64,000 nucleotides of DNA from Rhodoflexus caldus (GCF_021206925.1 NZ_JAJPRF010000003.1:124001-188000), one strand, 5' to 3'; positions 43,128-52,831 are shown, numbered from the stretch's first letter. Numbers and translations are program-made. The notes: generated by a model from the letters alone, not told the origin.

Positions 43128-46100
43128 ATGAGAATTTTACGATACGCAATAGCCCTTGCGGCGCTTGTGCCTTTTGGCTGCAAGCAGAAGCAAGCGGTCA
43201 ATCAGCCGCAAGAAACGCTCTTTACCGCACTCTCGCCCGACCAAACGGGCATCCATCTCACCAATACCGTTACCCCTGAAAAGGATTTCAACATATTCAA
43301 CTATCGCAATTTTTACAACGGCGGCGGCGTTGCCATCGGCGACATCAACAACGACGGGCTGCCCGACGTGTTCCTTACCGCCAATCAGGGCGACTGCAAA
43401 TTGTTTTTGAACAAGGGAAATTTTCAGTTTGAAGACATTACCCAAAAGGCAGGAGTTGCCGGCAAGCATGCTTGGAGCACGGGCGTAACCTTTGCCGACG
43501 TGAATGCCGACGGCTGGATGGATATTTACGTGTGCAACAGCGGCAACAAAAAAGGCGACGACAAAGCCAACGAACTCTACATCAATAACGGCGACCTGAC
43601 CTTCACCGAAAAAGCCGCCGAATACGGCTTAGACGACCGCGGCTACGGCACACACGCCGCCTTTTTTGACTACGACCGCGACGGCGATTTAGACCTGTAC
43701 CTGCTCAACAACAGTTTTACACCCATCGGGCGCTTGGGTTATGCCAACCTGCGCGAACAGCGCGACCCGCTGGGCGGCGATAAACTCTTCCGCAACGACA
43801 ACGGCAAGTTTACCGACGTGAGCGAACAGGCAGGCATCTACGGCAGCCTCATCGGTTTTGGGCTGGGCATCACCATTGGCGATGTGAATAACGATAACTG
43901 GCCTGACATCTACATTTCCAACGACTTTTACGAGCGCGACTACCTCTACGTCAATCAACGCAACGGCACATTTGCAGAGCTTTCCAAAGACTATTTCCGT
44001 CATGAAAGCCTCTCTTCTATGGGTGCGGACATTGCCGACCTGAACAACGACGGTTGGCAAGACATTTTCGTAACCGACATGCTGCCTTGGGACGACTACC
44101 GACTGAAAACCACCACCACTTTTGAAGGCTATGACCTCTTTAACCTCAAACTCAGCCGCGATTTTTACTACCAATACAACCAAAATTCGCTGCAACTTAA
44201 CAACGGCAACGGCACTTTCAGCGAAGTTTCGCGGCTGGCACAAGTCCACGCCACCGATTGGAGCTGGGGCGCACTCATTTTTGACATGGACAACGACGGG
44301 CAAAAAGATATTTTCGTCGCCAACGGTATCCATAAAAACCTCACCGACCAAGACTTTGTCAATTTTCTGGCGAGCGAAGAAAATTTGCGCCGCGTACAAA
44401 CGGGCAATTTCAACATTCAGGAGTATTTAGACCTGATGGAAACCAAGCCCGTGAGCAACTATGCCTTCCACAACACGGGCAACATGAGCTTTGTCAATAA
44501 AGCCCGCGAGTGGGGGCTGGGCGAGCCGGGTTTTTCCAACGGCGCAGCCTACGGCGACTTGGACAACGACGGCGATTTAGACCTGATTGTGAACAACGTG
44601 AACATGCCCGTAAGCGTTTATCGCAACAATACAAGCGAAAAGCTGGGTAATAACTTCCTGAAAATCAAACTCAAAGGAACTGCTGCCAATCCTAACGGCA
44701 TCGGTGCGAAAGTCGCTGTTCACCACGGCGGAACGGTGCAATGGCTGCAACAAATGCCCAATCGCGGCTTTCAGTCGTCGGTAGATTGGACGCTGGTTTT
44801 CGGTTTGGGCAAAGCCGCACAAGCCGATTCGGTTGTGGTCATCTGGACGGACGACAAGATGCAGACGCTGGGTAAAACAAACGTTAATCAAACCTTAGAG
44901 CTTAACTATGCCGATGCCAAGCTGACGTGGCAGCCCGAAAAACCGACAGCAAAAGGCTACTTTGCCGATGCAACCGCCGAAACAGGGCTGAATTTCGTCC
45001 ACAAGGAAAGCGAGTTTGCAGATTTCAAACGCGATGCGCTGCTCAAACAAAAGTATTCTACGCAAGGTCCCGCGCTGGCAACGGGCGATGTAAACGGCGA
45101 CGGGCTGGAAGATATTTTCTTCGGCGGAGCCGCAGGGCAACCTTCGCAACTTTGGTTGCAGCAGGCAGGCGGCAAGTTTGCACTCAAAACCGTGCCTGCC
45201 TTTGAAACTGACAAAGCCACCGAAGCCGTAGATGCAATTTTCTTTGATGCCGACGGCGACAAGGACTTGGATTTATTCGTCGTTACGGGCAGCAACGAGT
45301 TCAACCCCGAAGACGACCTTTTGCAAGACTTGCTTTACCTCAACGACGGCAAGGGCAATTTCACCAAAGACGAGCGACTGCCCAAACTCTACGACAGCGG
45401 GGCAGCCGTTGCCGCCGCCGATTTTGACAAAGACGGCGACACGGATTTGTTCGTGGCTAACCGCCTGATTCCGAGCAAGTACGGACTGAACCCGCCGCAT
45501 ACTTTGCTCATTAACGACGGCACGGGCAATTTTAAAAACTTCACCAAACGCTACCTGCCCGACATGGAAAAAATCGGAATGTTGACCGACGCGGTATGGG
45601 CAGACACCGACGGCGACGGCTACGAAGACTTGATTCTGTTCGGCGAATGGAGCGCGCCCATTCTGTACAAAAACCAAAAAGGGCGCAATTTCATTGCCGA
45701 TGAAGCCTTTGCCAAAGCGGCGGCAAGCGGTTTTTGGCATACCGTTGTACCGATGGATGTTGATAACGACGGTGATATTGACTTAGTGGCAGGTAATCTG
45801 GGGCTCAATTCGCGCCTGCGCGTAGATGCCGCGCACCCCGCAGAGTTGCACATCAACGACTTTGACCGCAACGGCGAAATTGAGCAAATCATTTCCTGCC
45901 CCGCCGAAGACGGCAAAAACTACCCCATGCTATTGAAAGGCGACTTGCAAAGCCAAGTGCCGATGATTAAGAAAAAATACCTCAAATTCACCGACTATGC
46001 CGCCAAGTCCATCAGTCAGATTTTTGATGCGGCACAGATGGAGGGCGTAATCGTGAAGACCGCTACCGAACAGCGCACGGGCATTTTCATCAACAACGGC

Positions 46101-46463
46101 GCGGCGGGTTGGGAGTTCCGTCCGCTGGCGTGGCAGGCGCAGGTATCGCCCGTGCAAGCCATTCTGCCAATGGATTTCAACGGCGACGGCAACACGGATT
46201 TGCTGCTGGCAGGCAATTTCTTTGACGTGCTGCCCGAAATCGTTCGCTACGATGCCCTCTACGGGCTGATGCTGGCAGGCGACGGCAAAGGCAACTTCAC
46301 GCCTGTTTCACCGCTGCAAAGCGGCATGGTGATGACGGGGCAGGTGCGGCATATGCGGGCAGTAGTCCCTAAAAACGGTAACCCGCTGATTATTGCGGCA
46401 AAAAACAACGAACCGGCACAGGTGTGGAAGGTACAACGGCCTGCGCAGCAACAGGTGCAATAG
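43128..46463 (+). CDS. FG-GAP/VCBS repeat lipoprotein with ASPIC/UnbV domain
   Basis: 1111 residues from the ATG at 43128, which gives a lipoprotein signal (VPFGC, C18). The mature part is a series of FG-GAP/VCBS repeats forming calcium-binding beta-propellers, with many D-x-D/N-x-D-G loops such as 'GDINNDGLPDVF', 'DYDRDGDLDLY' and 'DFDKDGDTDLF', and a central ASPIC/UnbV domain ('NNFLKIKLKGTAANPNGIG'). Such proteins sit on the surface of Bacteroidota and often neighbour SusC/SusD pairs; none is here. It probably binds glycans or proteins, but no ligand is predictable. It converges on the next gene with nine bases between. Confidence 0.9.
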   Translation: MRILRYAIALAALVPFGCKQKQAVNQPQETLFTALSPDQTGIHLTNTVTPEKDFNIFNYRNFYNGGGVAIGDINNDGLPDVFLTANQGDCKLFLNKGNFQFEDITQKAGVAGKHAWSTGVTFADVNADGWMDIYVCNSGNKKGDDKANELYINNGDLTFTEKAAEYGLDDRGYGTHAAFFDYDRDGDLDLYLLNNSFTPIGRLGYANLREQRDPLGGDKLFRNDNGKFTDVSEQAGIYGSLIGFGLGITIGDVNNDNWPDIYISNDFYERDYLYVNQRNGTFAELSKDYFRHESLSSMGADIADLNNDGWQDIFVTDMLPWDDYRLKTTTTFEGYDLFNLKLSRDFYYQYNQNSLQLNNGNGTFSEVSRLAQVHATDWSWGALIFDMDNDGQKDIFVANGIHKNLTDQDFVNFLASEENLRRVQTGNFNIQEYLDLMETKPVSNYAFHNTGNMSFVNKAREWGLGEPGFSNGAAYGDLDNDGDLDLIVNNVNMPVSVYRNNTSEKLGNNFLKIKLKGTAANPNGIGAKVAVHHGGTVQWLQQMPNRGFQSSVDWTLVFGLGKAAQADSVVVIWTDDKMQTLGKTNVNQTLELNYADAKLTWQPEKPTAKGYFADATAETGLNFVHKESEFADFKRDALLKQKYSTQGPALATGDVNGDGLEDIFFGGAAGQPSQLWLQQAGGKFALKTVPAFETDKATEAVDAIFFDADGDKDLDLFVVTGSNEFNPEDDLLQDLLYLNDGKGNFTKDERLPKLYDSGAAVAAADFDKDGDTDLFVANRLIPSKYGLNPPHTLLINDGTGNFKNFTKRYLPDMEKIGMLTDAVWADTDGDGYEDLILFGEWSAPILYKNQKGRNFIADEAFAKAAASGFWHTVVPMDVDNDGDIDLVAGNLGLNSRLRVDAAHPAELHINDFDRNGEIEQIISCPAEDGKNYPMLLKGDLQSQVPMIKKKYLKFTDYAAKSISQIFDAAQMEGVIVKTATEQRTGIFINNGAAGWEFRPLAWQAQVSPVQAILPMDFNGDGNTDLLLAGNFFDVLPEIVRYDALYGLMLAGDGKGNFTPVSPLQSGMVMTGQVRHMRAVVPKNGNPLIIAAKNNEPAQVWKVQRPAQQQVQ

Positions 46464-46472
46464 ATAAATGTA

Positions 46473-48566
46473 TCAGCATTGCCAGCCCATAACCAGCACA
46501 TCATCTGTTTGGGGCTGGCTGCCTTTCCAAAGGTCAAAAGTTTGGGCAATTTGCTTCCGTTGTTGTTGCATGGGCAATTGTTGCACGTCGAGCAACAACT
46601 CTCTGAAACGCTGCGATGAGAATTTTTTATTGGCAGTGCCGCCGAACTGGTCTTTAAATCCGTCCGTAGTCATGTAGCATTTGATGCCTTGCTCAATGGG
46701 AATGGTTTGTTCGGTAAAGTTGCGCTTCTCTTCTATTTGGTAGCCGCCGATGCTGTATCGGTCGCCGCGAACAATGCGCAACTCATCGTTTTGTATGATG
46801 TACAAATCGCTTTTAGCACCTGCAAAATGCAGCGTTTGTGTTTGTCGGTCAATCGTACAGAGGGCAATATCCATTCCGTCGCGGTTATCGCTGCTGTCTT
46901 GTCGCAATATGATGCGCACTTTGCGATTCAACTCTTCCAAAATTTGTGCGGGCGATGTAATGCCTTGCACATCAATCAACTGGTTGAGGATAGAATTGCC
47001 TATCATGCTCATCAGCGCACCGGGTACGCCGTGTCCGGTGCAGTCTATGGCGGCTACTATTATTTTTTCGTCAGTACTTGTTTCATCCTGTACCTTAGCT
47101 ACGTAGTAAAAGTCGCCGCTGACAATATCGCGCGGTCGGTAGAAGACAAAACTATCGCTGAAATACTCTTTCAGGCGGCCTTCGGTGGGCAGTAGGGCGG
47201 TTTGAATGCGCTGTGCATAGCTGATACTTGCAGTAATGGCATTGCGCTGATTTTGGATTTCCTCATTTTGCAAGTGCAGTATTTTGTTTTGCTCCTCCAT
47301 CAGGCTGCTTTGTGCCAAAATCTCTTCTTTTTGTTGCTCTAACTCAATGTTTTTATGCGCAATTTCATTGTTCTTTCTGATTAGCATTTGATTGGCCGCT
47401 TGTTTTTGCCGATTGTTTCTGTAAACAACCGCCAGCAATATACCGCCCATCACTGCCAGCGCCATAAAAAAATAAGTCAGAATTTGGGCTGCTTTGGCCT
47501 CTTCCTCTTTCAGGCGCTTATCCTTTTGCAGCATCTCTATTTCCGCCTGTTTCTTTTCTGTTTCATAAATGGTCTGCATTTGCGACATCTGGCGGGCGCT
47601 GTTTTCGTTAAAAATAGATTCATGCAGCGCTATGTATTGTTGCTGGTGCTGAAATGCTTCTTTAAAATTTCCCTGCAGGGCAAATATTTCAGCCGCTAAG
47701 GCATGGGCATCCTTCTCAAAAATCTTGTTTTGCAATTCGCGACTTATCAGAATGGCTTCGTTGAGGTGTTCAATGGCCTTGGAGTAGTTTTTCAGTTTTT
47801 TTTGTACTTGCGCAAGCTGAATGAGATATTCGGCTACGCTTGCCAAGTCTTCTATGCTGCGAAAAATGCGGATACTTTCGCCAATGTTATTCAGGGCTTC
47901 GCCGTAGCGCTTTTCAGCTATTCTGCATTTGCCGATGATGCCCAGCGAAAAAGCGACGCAGTCCTGCATATTGGGATGGTTGCGGCTGACCTGCATGGAT
48001 TTTTCCTGATACGCAATGGCTTTGTCGTATTCTCCCATTTCCTGATATGCCTCCCCGATGTTGAGCAGATAAACAGCGGCGGCTTCTGTTAGCTGTTGCT
48101 CCTGCGCCAGCTCGAGTGCCTTTCTGTAATACTCCAATGCCTTATCATACTTCTTCTGGCGGAAATACAAAATGCCGATGCTGTTATAGCTCCGCGCTTG
48201 CGATGAGCGGATATTGATTTGTTCGCTGATTTTGAGTGCCTGTAACTTATAGTCCAGCGCCAGCGCATATTCGCCGAATCGTTCGTAAAATGTACCGATA
48301 ATGCCTAAGGCTGCGCTTTCGCCTCTTTTAAAATCAAGTTGTCGGGCAAGTTCCAGCGCTTCTTTGGCGTATTTAAAAGAAGATGCGGGGTCACTGTTGG
48401 AAGCTGTAAAGCCAAGCTGATTCAGCACATGCACGCGGGAAGTATCCGTAGTATAAGGCAGAATTTGCAACAGGCTGTCCATGATAGATTTACTGTTTTG
48501 TGCCTGTACGGAAAAAGCAGCGCACATCAGCAGCAAATACGAAAAAACAGGTCTTAGAAACCGCAT
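46473..48566 (-). CDS. TPR-containing SpoIIE-type serine phosphatase
   Basis: 697 residues from the ATG at 48566: signal peptide, periplasmic TPR array (about 40-330, 'ARSYNSIGILYFRQKKYDKALEYY'), membrane helix (about 375-395), coiled coil (to about 450), and a PP2C-like SpoIIE domain ('SGDFYYV', 'IVAAIDCTGHGVPGALMSMIG', 'DIALCTIDRQTQTLHFAGAKSDLYI', 'KCYMTTDGFKDQFGG') with the metal-binding Asp residues intact. It should dephosphorylate Ser/Thr, probably on an anti-anti-sigma or similar regulator, in response to an envelope signal. No partner STAS or anti-sigma gene is next to it. Confidence 0.92.
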   Translation of the reverse strand: MRFLRPVFSYLLLMCAAFSVQAQNSKSIMDSLLQILPYTTDTSRVHVLNQLGFTASNSDPASSFKYAKEALELARQLDFKRGESAALGIIGTFYERFGEYALALDYKLQALKISEQINIRSSQARSYNSIGILYFRQKKYDKALEYYRKALELAQEQQLTEAAAVYLLNIGEAYQEMGEYDKAIAYQEKSMQVSRNHPNMQDCVAFSLGIIGKCRIAEKRYGEALNNIGESIRIFRSIEDLASVAEYLIQLAQVQKKLKNYSKAIEHLNEAILISRELQNKIFEKDAHALAAEIFALQGNFKEAFQHQQQYIALHESIFNENSARQMSQMQTIYETEKKQAEIEMLQKDKRLKEEEAKAAQILTYFFMALAVMGGILLAVVYRNNRQKQAANQMLIRKNNEIAHKNIELEQQKEEILAQSSLMEEQNKILHLQNEEIQNQRNAITASISYAQRIQTALLPTEGRLKEYFSDSFVFYRPRDIVSGDFYYVAKVQDETSTDEKIIVAAIDCTGHGVPGALMSMIGNSILNQLIDVQGITSPAQILEELNRKVRIILRQDSSDNRDGMDIALCTIDRQTQTLHFAGAKSDLYIIQNDELRIVRGDRYSIGGYQIEEKRNFTEQTIPIEQGIKCYMTTDGFKDQFGGTANKKFSSQRFRELLLDVQQLPMQQQRKQIAQTFDLWKGSQPQTDDVLVMGWQC

Positions 48567-48571
48567 ATGAA

Positions 48572-48579
48572 CAAAAGTA
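48572..48579 (-). promoter_or_regulatory. -7 box TACTTTTG next to the SpoIIE-phosphatase start
   Basis: Exact TAnnTTTG match on the minus strand, five bases before the ATG at 48566. No well-spaced -33 element. It implies a leaderless or very short-leader transcript and supports the chosen start. Confidence 0.45.
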
Positions 48580-48635
48580 GTGCATTTTGTCTGCAAAAAA
48601 CATTACTTTTAAAACAACTAAACCACAACACTCCT

Positions 48636-49619
48636 ATGCGGTATCGTTTTTTCATGCTGTATATTTCATGGTTACTGACAGGCAATCCGACGCTCTTTGC
48701 GCAGAAAGTAAAGGAAGTAAAGGCTTTTCAGATAGAAGCCGGACAAACCGAACGCCGTCTGCAACTGCATGAAAAATACGACGAGCGGGGCAATCTTATT
48801 TATTCCTACCGACCGGATTTGTACTGCACGATGGAGTACAGTTATGATGAACAAAACCGATTGAGCCGCTCCTACCAAATGTGTGGGGAAAGTTTTTGGA
48901 ACGGTTCTATGGTTTACAGCTATCCTGCCAAAAACTTAGTGGTGGTGCGCAGCGAAGAAATGGTTGGCGGCAGCTACTTGCGGCGCGATACACTCAATGC
49001 ACAAAATCGCATACAGGCAAGTTGGTCTTATTGGGTGCAGGAAGGCGAAACGGCGGACTCCATGATTACTCATATCAGCTACACCTACTCTCCCAAAGGT
49101 TTGCTGCTGCGCACGCACACGCAAACCATTACGTATGATAAACGCAACCCAAAAGTGCCCGACAGCCGCACCAATGATTTTGAAGAGTTTGAATATAACA
49201 GCCGCGATAGCCTGACGGCAAAATACGTTTATGCAGAAAATCCTCAGCAAAAGCGAATGGTTTATCAGGCGCGTTATGACAGCCTCACAGGCAGAAAGAC
49301 AGAATCCTTTGAGCAGCCATATGCGGAAGGCGGCGTTACGCGCAGCGAATACCTGTATGACGAGCAAGGTCGTTTAAGTCATTTTAAGAACTGGTATCTG
49401 CCGTCGGAGGAAGCCGAATGGATGATGACAAGAGAAGTGCTATATCGCTACCCCAATGAGCAGGAGCGAGTGGAAGTTTGGCGTTCTTACTATGAAAATA
49501 CGTTTGACTCCGAAGAAGTTCGAACGTTCCAAAACGACTTGCCGGTGCGCATTACCATTCTGGATGCGCAGGGGCAAGGGCGGCAATTAGTCATTTATGA
49601 ATACACCTACTACAACTGA
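48636..49619 (+). CDS. Secreted YD-repeat-like protein, unknown
   Basis: 327 residues from the ATG at 48636, with a signal peptide ending near 'NPTLFAQ'. The mature part repeats a beta-hairpin of the type 'YDERGNLIYSYRP', 'YDEQNRLSRSYQ', 'YDEQGRLSHFKNW', like the YD/RHS-type strands in short secreted Bacteroidota proteins. No toxin domain or RHS core is present. Function unknown. It is divergent from the SpoIIE phosphatase. Confidence 0.75.
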   Translation: MRYRFFMLYISWLLTGNPTLFAQKVKEVKAFQIEAGQTERRLQLHEKYDERGNLIYSYRPDLYCTMEYSYDEQNRLSRSYQMCGESFWNGSMVYSYPAKNLVVVRSEEMVGGSYLRRDTLNAQNRIQASWSYWVQEGETADSMITHISYTYSPKGLLLRTHTQTITYDKRNPKVPDSRTNDFEEFEYNSRDSLTAKYVYAENPQQKRMVYQARYDSLTGRKTESFEQPYAEGGVTRSEYLYDEQGRLSHFKNWYLPSEEAEWMMTREVLYRYPNEQERVEVWRSYYENTFDSEEVRTFQNDLPVRITILDAQGQGRQLVIYEYTYYN

Positions 49620-49624
49620 TGTTG

Positions 49625-50134
49625 TTACCAGATGCCATGGTTAAAATCTGATTCGCTGACGGTTTTGTAGCGAATCATCAGTTTTTTTCGGACGGCTTTT
49701 TCCAAATCTTTAAAGGGGAAAGCAATCAGCGGAAGGTCTGCCCGCTTGGGGTTTATTTCGGCAGGCAGCGAAAACACCCACATGTCCAAATTTCGCCAGC
49801 GTTCGGCATAAACAATCACAATATCCTGTTCGGTAAACCGCAGCGTGCCTGCTATGTTGGTATAGGTGAGTTTTTCGGGAATCTGTTGCACCGATACAAT
49901 CATGCGGCGGACGCTATCCGGTTCAAAGCCGGTTAAACGGGCTTTTCGCATGGCTTTAACGGCACGCGGGAATAAAGTTTTGGCTTGTCGGTCTTTTTGT
50001 CGGGCTAAGTTACAGGCAGCAAGTGTACCTTCACTTGTAACAGCCTGCGCAAACTCCAACTGAATGGTGCTGCGGCAACTTGCGGCAAGCAGCAGGCTGC
50101 TGATAATGAAAAAAAATCGGGAGAGGCAGTGCAT
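49625..50134 (-). CDS. Small lipoprotein of unknown function
   Basis: 169 residues; lipobox AASC (C20). The mature part includes 'VRRMIVSVQQIPEKLTYTNIAGTLRFTEQDIVIVYAERW', a beta-rich segment, and a charged C-terminus. No family recognised. Last gene of the minus-strand run after RDD; its stop is five bases from that of the convergent YD-repeat-like gene. Confidence 0.7.
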   Translation of the reverse strand: MHCLSRFFFIISSLLLAASCRSTIQLEFAQAVTSEGTLAACNLARQKDRQAKTLFPRAVKAMRKARLTGFEPDSVRRMIVSVQQIPEKLTYTNIAGTLRFTEQDIVIVYAERWRNLDMWVFSLPAEINPKRADLPLIAFPFKDLEKAVRKKLMIRYKTVSESDFNHGIW

Positions 50135-50195
50135 AAACGATTGGTCTGTTCCGATACATAGTTAAGCAAAAAAATTCGCTTACTGCTATTGTCTG

Positions 50196-50924
50196 TTATT
50201 TCACCAACCGATTGTGGTCAGTGATTACCTGTTTGAGAAATTCAAAAGCATTGGTTTCATTAAAGCTGTTCAATCCAAACCTCTCGAGCAGTTTATTGGC
50301 TGCTGCCTCTACCACGGCTCGGTTGCCGTTTCGGCGAAAGGCATAGAGCACATCTTTGATAAGGGCAATATCGGCATCGGTGAGTTGTGCTGCCTGCGGG
50401 TATTGTGGCAGCACATCTTCCGTGGGGGATGGTGCAGGCATGGCGAGTTTCATATTGCCTTCTCCTACGTAAACAACCGTTGTGCCGGCTGCCATATCGC
50501 CCAAACGCTGCCCTTTGCCGCCAATGGCAATGGTAAACAATGCCAACAGGCCGCCCATCATTCGCAGTTCTACTAAGCCGAGCAGCCAGCGAAACAGATA
50601 GTTACCCAAGGTAACGGCCTCTCCGTCCGTTCGCACAACCCTGATTTTCATGACCTTTTTGCCAAAACTTTGTCCTTCCATAAAAACCTCGCAAAGCAGG
50701 TCGTATAAAAACCAAGGCATAATCAGGCCAACCGTTATCCATGTGCTATCCCACAATTCCGTATTAAACGTTTTGTCAAGCATGTAATTGATGCCGCTTA
50801 ACAGAATGAAATAAGAAATAATCACCAACACGTCGAACAGGTAGGCAAGCAGGCGGTCGCCAAGGCTGGCCAGCCTGTATTCAATGGTTACGTTTTGGGA
50901 AGTCCTGACACGGATAACTTGCAT
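50196..50924 (-). CDS. RDD-family membrane protein
   Basis: 242 residues. The RDD domain (about 10-150) has three membrane helices and the Arg-Asp pattern 'RLASLGDRLLAYLFDVLVII', with 'GQSFGKKVMKIRVVRTDGEAVT' after helix 2, both canonical. A cytoplasmic helical tail follows. The family's role is debated, with transport proposed for some members. It starts two bases after the YcxB-like stop, so the two membrane proteins are probably made together. Confidence 0.88.
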   Translation of the reverse strand: MQVIRVRTSQNVTIEYRLASLGDRLLAYLFDVLVIISYFILLSGINYMLDKTFNTELWDSTWITVGLIMPWFLYDLLCEVFMEGQSFGKKVMKIRVVRTDGEAVTLGNYLFRWLLGLVELRMMGGLLALFTIAIGGKGQRLGDMAAGTTVVYVGEGNMKLAMPAPSPTEDVLPQYPQAAQLTDADIALIKDVLYAFRRNGNRAVVEAAANKLLERFGLNSFNETNAFEFLKQVITDHNRLVK

Positions 50925-50926
50925 TA

Positions 50927-51439
50927 TCAGACAACAGCGGTTTCTTCTGATTTTTTATGGCCGACCAACAGGTTTTTTCTTTTCAGAATGGTTTCCAGCA
51001 GTTTAACAGACTGTTCGCCCTGAAATACGTCAAACGGAAAATACAAAAACTGTGCTTTTGAAAGTACAAACAAGAAGCCTTCTTTCTTTTTCTCTACGCG
51101 CTGAATTTTGTTCCACTCTATAATGAAGCCCTCTTTGTCGGTTTTCATTACTTTAATGGCACGGCTGTCAATTTCATAGCGCAGTCTTTCAAAAAGAAGC
51201 TTGGACTGTTCCAGTTGCGTAACGGCTGTGAATTGAATAAACCAGAAAAGCAAGTACAGTACAATGAGCAAAAGTGCGATAAAAATAGACCAGCCGAGCG
51301 TGTCTTTGTAAAAAACGGGAATCAGCAGCACTGCTGCCGGTACGAGCCAAGCCCACCACCATTCGCGGGCGATGTTGAGCATGGCAAATTTGATGTACTG
51401 GTTTTTGTCAAATTGAAATTTCTTGGTTTTGATAATCAT
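50927..51439 (-). CDS. YcxB-like membrane protein
   Basis: 170 residues. The layout is an N-terminal strand, two membrane helices (about 28-45 and 50-70) and a C-terminal PH-like beta domain with 'LRYEIDSRAIKVMKTDKEGFIIEWNKIQRVEKKKEGFLFVLSK' (in pieces), which matches the YcxB-like family. Function unknown. It follows nadC by 33 bp and precedes the RDD gene by two. Confidence 0.8.
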   Translation of the reverse strand: MIIKTKKFQFDKNQYIKFAMLNIAREWWWAWLVPAAVLLIPVFYKDTLGWSIFIALLLIVLYLLFWFIQFTAVTQLEQSKLLFERLRYEIDSRAIKVMKTDKEGFIIEWNKIQRVEKKKEGFLFVLSKAQFLYFPFDVFQGEQSVKLLETILKRKNLLVGHKKSEETAVV

Positions 51440-51472
51440 AGTTCGGTAATGATTGTAGCATGAATAATGTTG

Positions 51473-52339
51473 TCAGCAGGCTTTGAGGCTGAGGTCTAAT
51501 ATTTTGGCCGAGTGGGTAAGAGCACCCATCGAGATAAAATCTACGCCTGTGGCAGCAATTTGCGGCAGTTCTTCGAGTGTAATGCCGCCGGATGCTTCGG
51601 TTTGGCAACGGTTGCCAATGAGTTGCACCGCCTCCCGCATGGTTGGTATATCCATATTGTCCAGCATGATAACATCTACGCCGCCTACCTGCAAGGCCTC
51701 TTCCACCTCTGCCAAGCTGCGGGTTTCTACTTCTATGCGTATGGAAAGTCCCTTGGCTTGTTTGTATGCCAATGCTGCCTTTACGGCGTTAGTGATACCC
51801 CCGGCATAGTCAATATGATTGTCTTTCAGCATAATCATATCATAAAGCCCAAACCTGTGATTGGTTGCGCCACCGATGAAGGTTGCCCATTTCTCAATCA
51901 TGCGAAAGTTGGGGGTGGTTTTGCGGGTGTCCAAAATGCGGGCTTTGTAGCCTTTGACCATCTGAACGGCTTTATGTGTTTGTGTGGCGATGCCGCTCAT
52001 GCGCTGCATACAGTTCAACACAAGGCGTTCGGCTTGCAAAATGGCGCGGGCATTTCCCTGCACAATAAAAGCAACGTCGCCGCGGCGGATGGGGCTTCCG
52101 TCTTGCAGCAGCGTAGTAACTTCTATTCGGCCAACGTGGCGGAAAATAATTTCGGCTAAGGTTACTCCTGCCAGAATACCGTCGCTTTTAACCAACAGTC
52201 GTGCTTTGCCTTCTGCTTCGGCGGGAACTGCGGCAAGAGAGGAATGGTCGCCTGCATTGGCACCTGTTCCCAAGTCTTCTTCAAATGCGCTGTCTATCAG
52301 CCGGGCAAGCGCCTGCGGGGTTACGTAAGGAGGTATCAC
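51473..52339 (-). CDS. nadC: Nicotinate-nucleotide pyrophosphorylase (GTG start)
   Basis: 288 residues. Converts quinolinate and PRPP to nicotinate mononucleotide in de novo NAD synthesis. Motifs: 'EDLGTGANAGDHSS', 'LNCMQRMSGIATQT', 'ARILDTRKTTPNFRMIEKWA' (the PRPP- and quinolinate-binding Arg/Lys) and 'EASGGITLEEL'. The first codon is GTG; no in-frame ATG exists before the conserved core, and a promoter box lies four bases upstream of the GTG. No nadA or nadB is adjacent. It sits in a minus-strand run with 24 bp to DUF4783 upstream. Confidence 0.94.
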   Translation of the reverse strand: MIPPYVTPQALARLIDSAFEEDLGTGANAGDHSSLAAVPAEAEGKARLLVKSDGILAGVTLAEIIFRHVGRIEVTTLLQDGSPIRRGDVAFIVQGNARAILQAERLVLNCMQRMSGIATQTHKAVQMVKGYKARILDTRKTTPNFRMIEKWATFIGGATNHRFGLYDMIMLKDNHIDYAGGITNAVKAALAYKQAKGLSIRIEVETRSLAEVEEALQVGGVDVIMLDNMDIPTMREAVQLIGNRCQTEASGGITLEELPQIAATGVDFISMGALTHSAKILDLSLKAC

Positions 52340-52343
52340 ACCG

Positions 52344-52351
52344 CAAAAATA
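52344..52351 (-). promoter_or_regulatory. -7 box TATTTTTG next to the nadC start
   Basis: Exact TAnnTTTG match on the minus strand, ending four bases before the GTG start of nadC, inside the short gap after DUF4783. It suggests nadC has its own promoter and a leaderless transcript. Confidence 0.45.
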
Positions 52352-52363
52352 GCAAATGTCGGC

Positions 52364-52831
52364 CTAATTGTTGTTTTCCTTGCCGTCGTCCTTGCTAAAG
52401 TCAATGGCATCTATTACGTAGTTGCCGTTTTGTTGTTTGAGCTTCATAAACACACGGAAAGAACCAGCCTTGTTGTTGCGGTCGCGGCAGGTGTATTTGC
52501 CAATGGCATAATGCAAATTGCTTTCTTTGGAGCTGCCTTCGTGGATATACTCAAAATTTTGGGGAGGGTTGTCGCGAAAGAACTCTTTGAGGATGTATTC
52601 AGCTTGTGTTTTGCTGTAATCTTTGGCGTTGGCCTTGCTCATATTGGCATCCTGAATCTTCAACTCAACCAAGGTGTTGAAATGCCGGGCTAATTCTTTG
52701 GAGTCGCCTGCTTTGATAGCAGTTTTGGCGCTGGTGATAATTTCTGCCTGTGCCCGAGATTCCAGATTAATCAGACAGGTTGCAGCCAGCAAGCAGATGA
52801 ACAGTAAGCAGCGTAGTGTTGTCGCATACAT
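52364..52831 (-). CDS. DUF4783 secreted protein
   Basis: 155 residues with a signal peptide (to about 28, 'LESRAQA'). The mature part is an alpha+beta NTF2-like fold: 'AIKAGDSKELARHFNTLVELKI', 'KTQAEYILKEFFRDNPP', 'LHYAIGKYTC', 'FRVFMKLKQQNGNYVIDAIDF'. This matches DUF4783, which is often found near nadC in Bacteroidota. Function unknown. It precedes nadC by 24 bp. Confidence 0.85.
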   Translation of the reverse strand: MYATTLRCLLFICLLAATCLINLESRAQAEIITSAKTAIKAGDSKELARHFNTLVELKIQDANMSKANAKDYSKTQAEYILKEFFRDNPPQNFEYIHEGSSKESNLHYAIGKYTCRDRNNKAGSFRVFMKLKQQNGNYVIDAIDFSKDDGKENNN

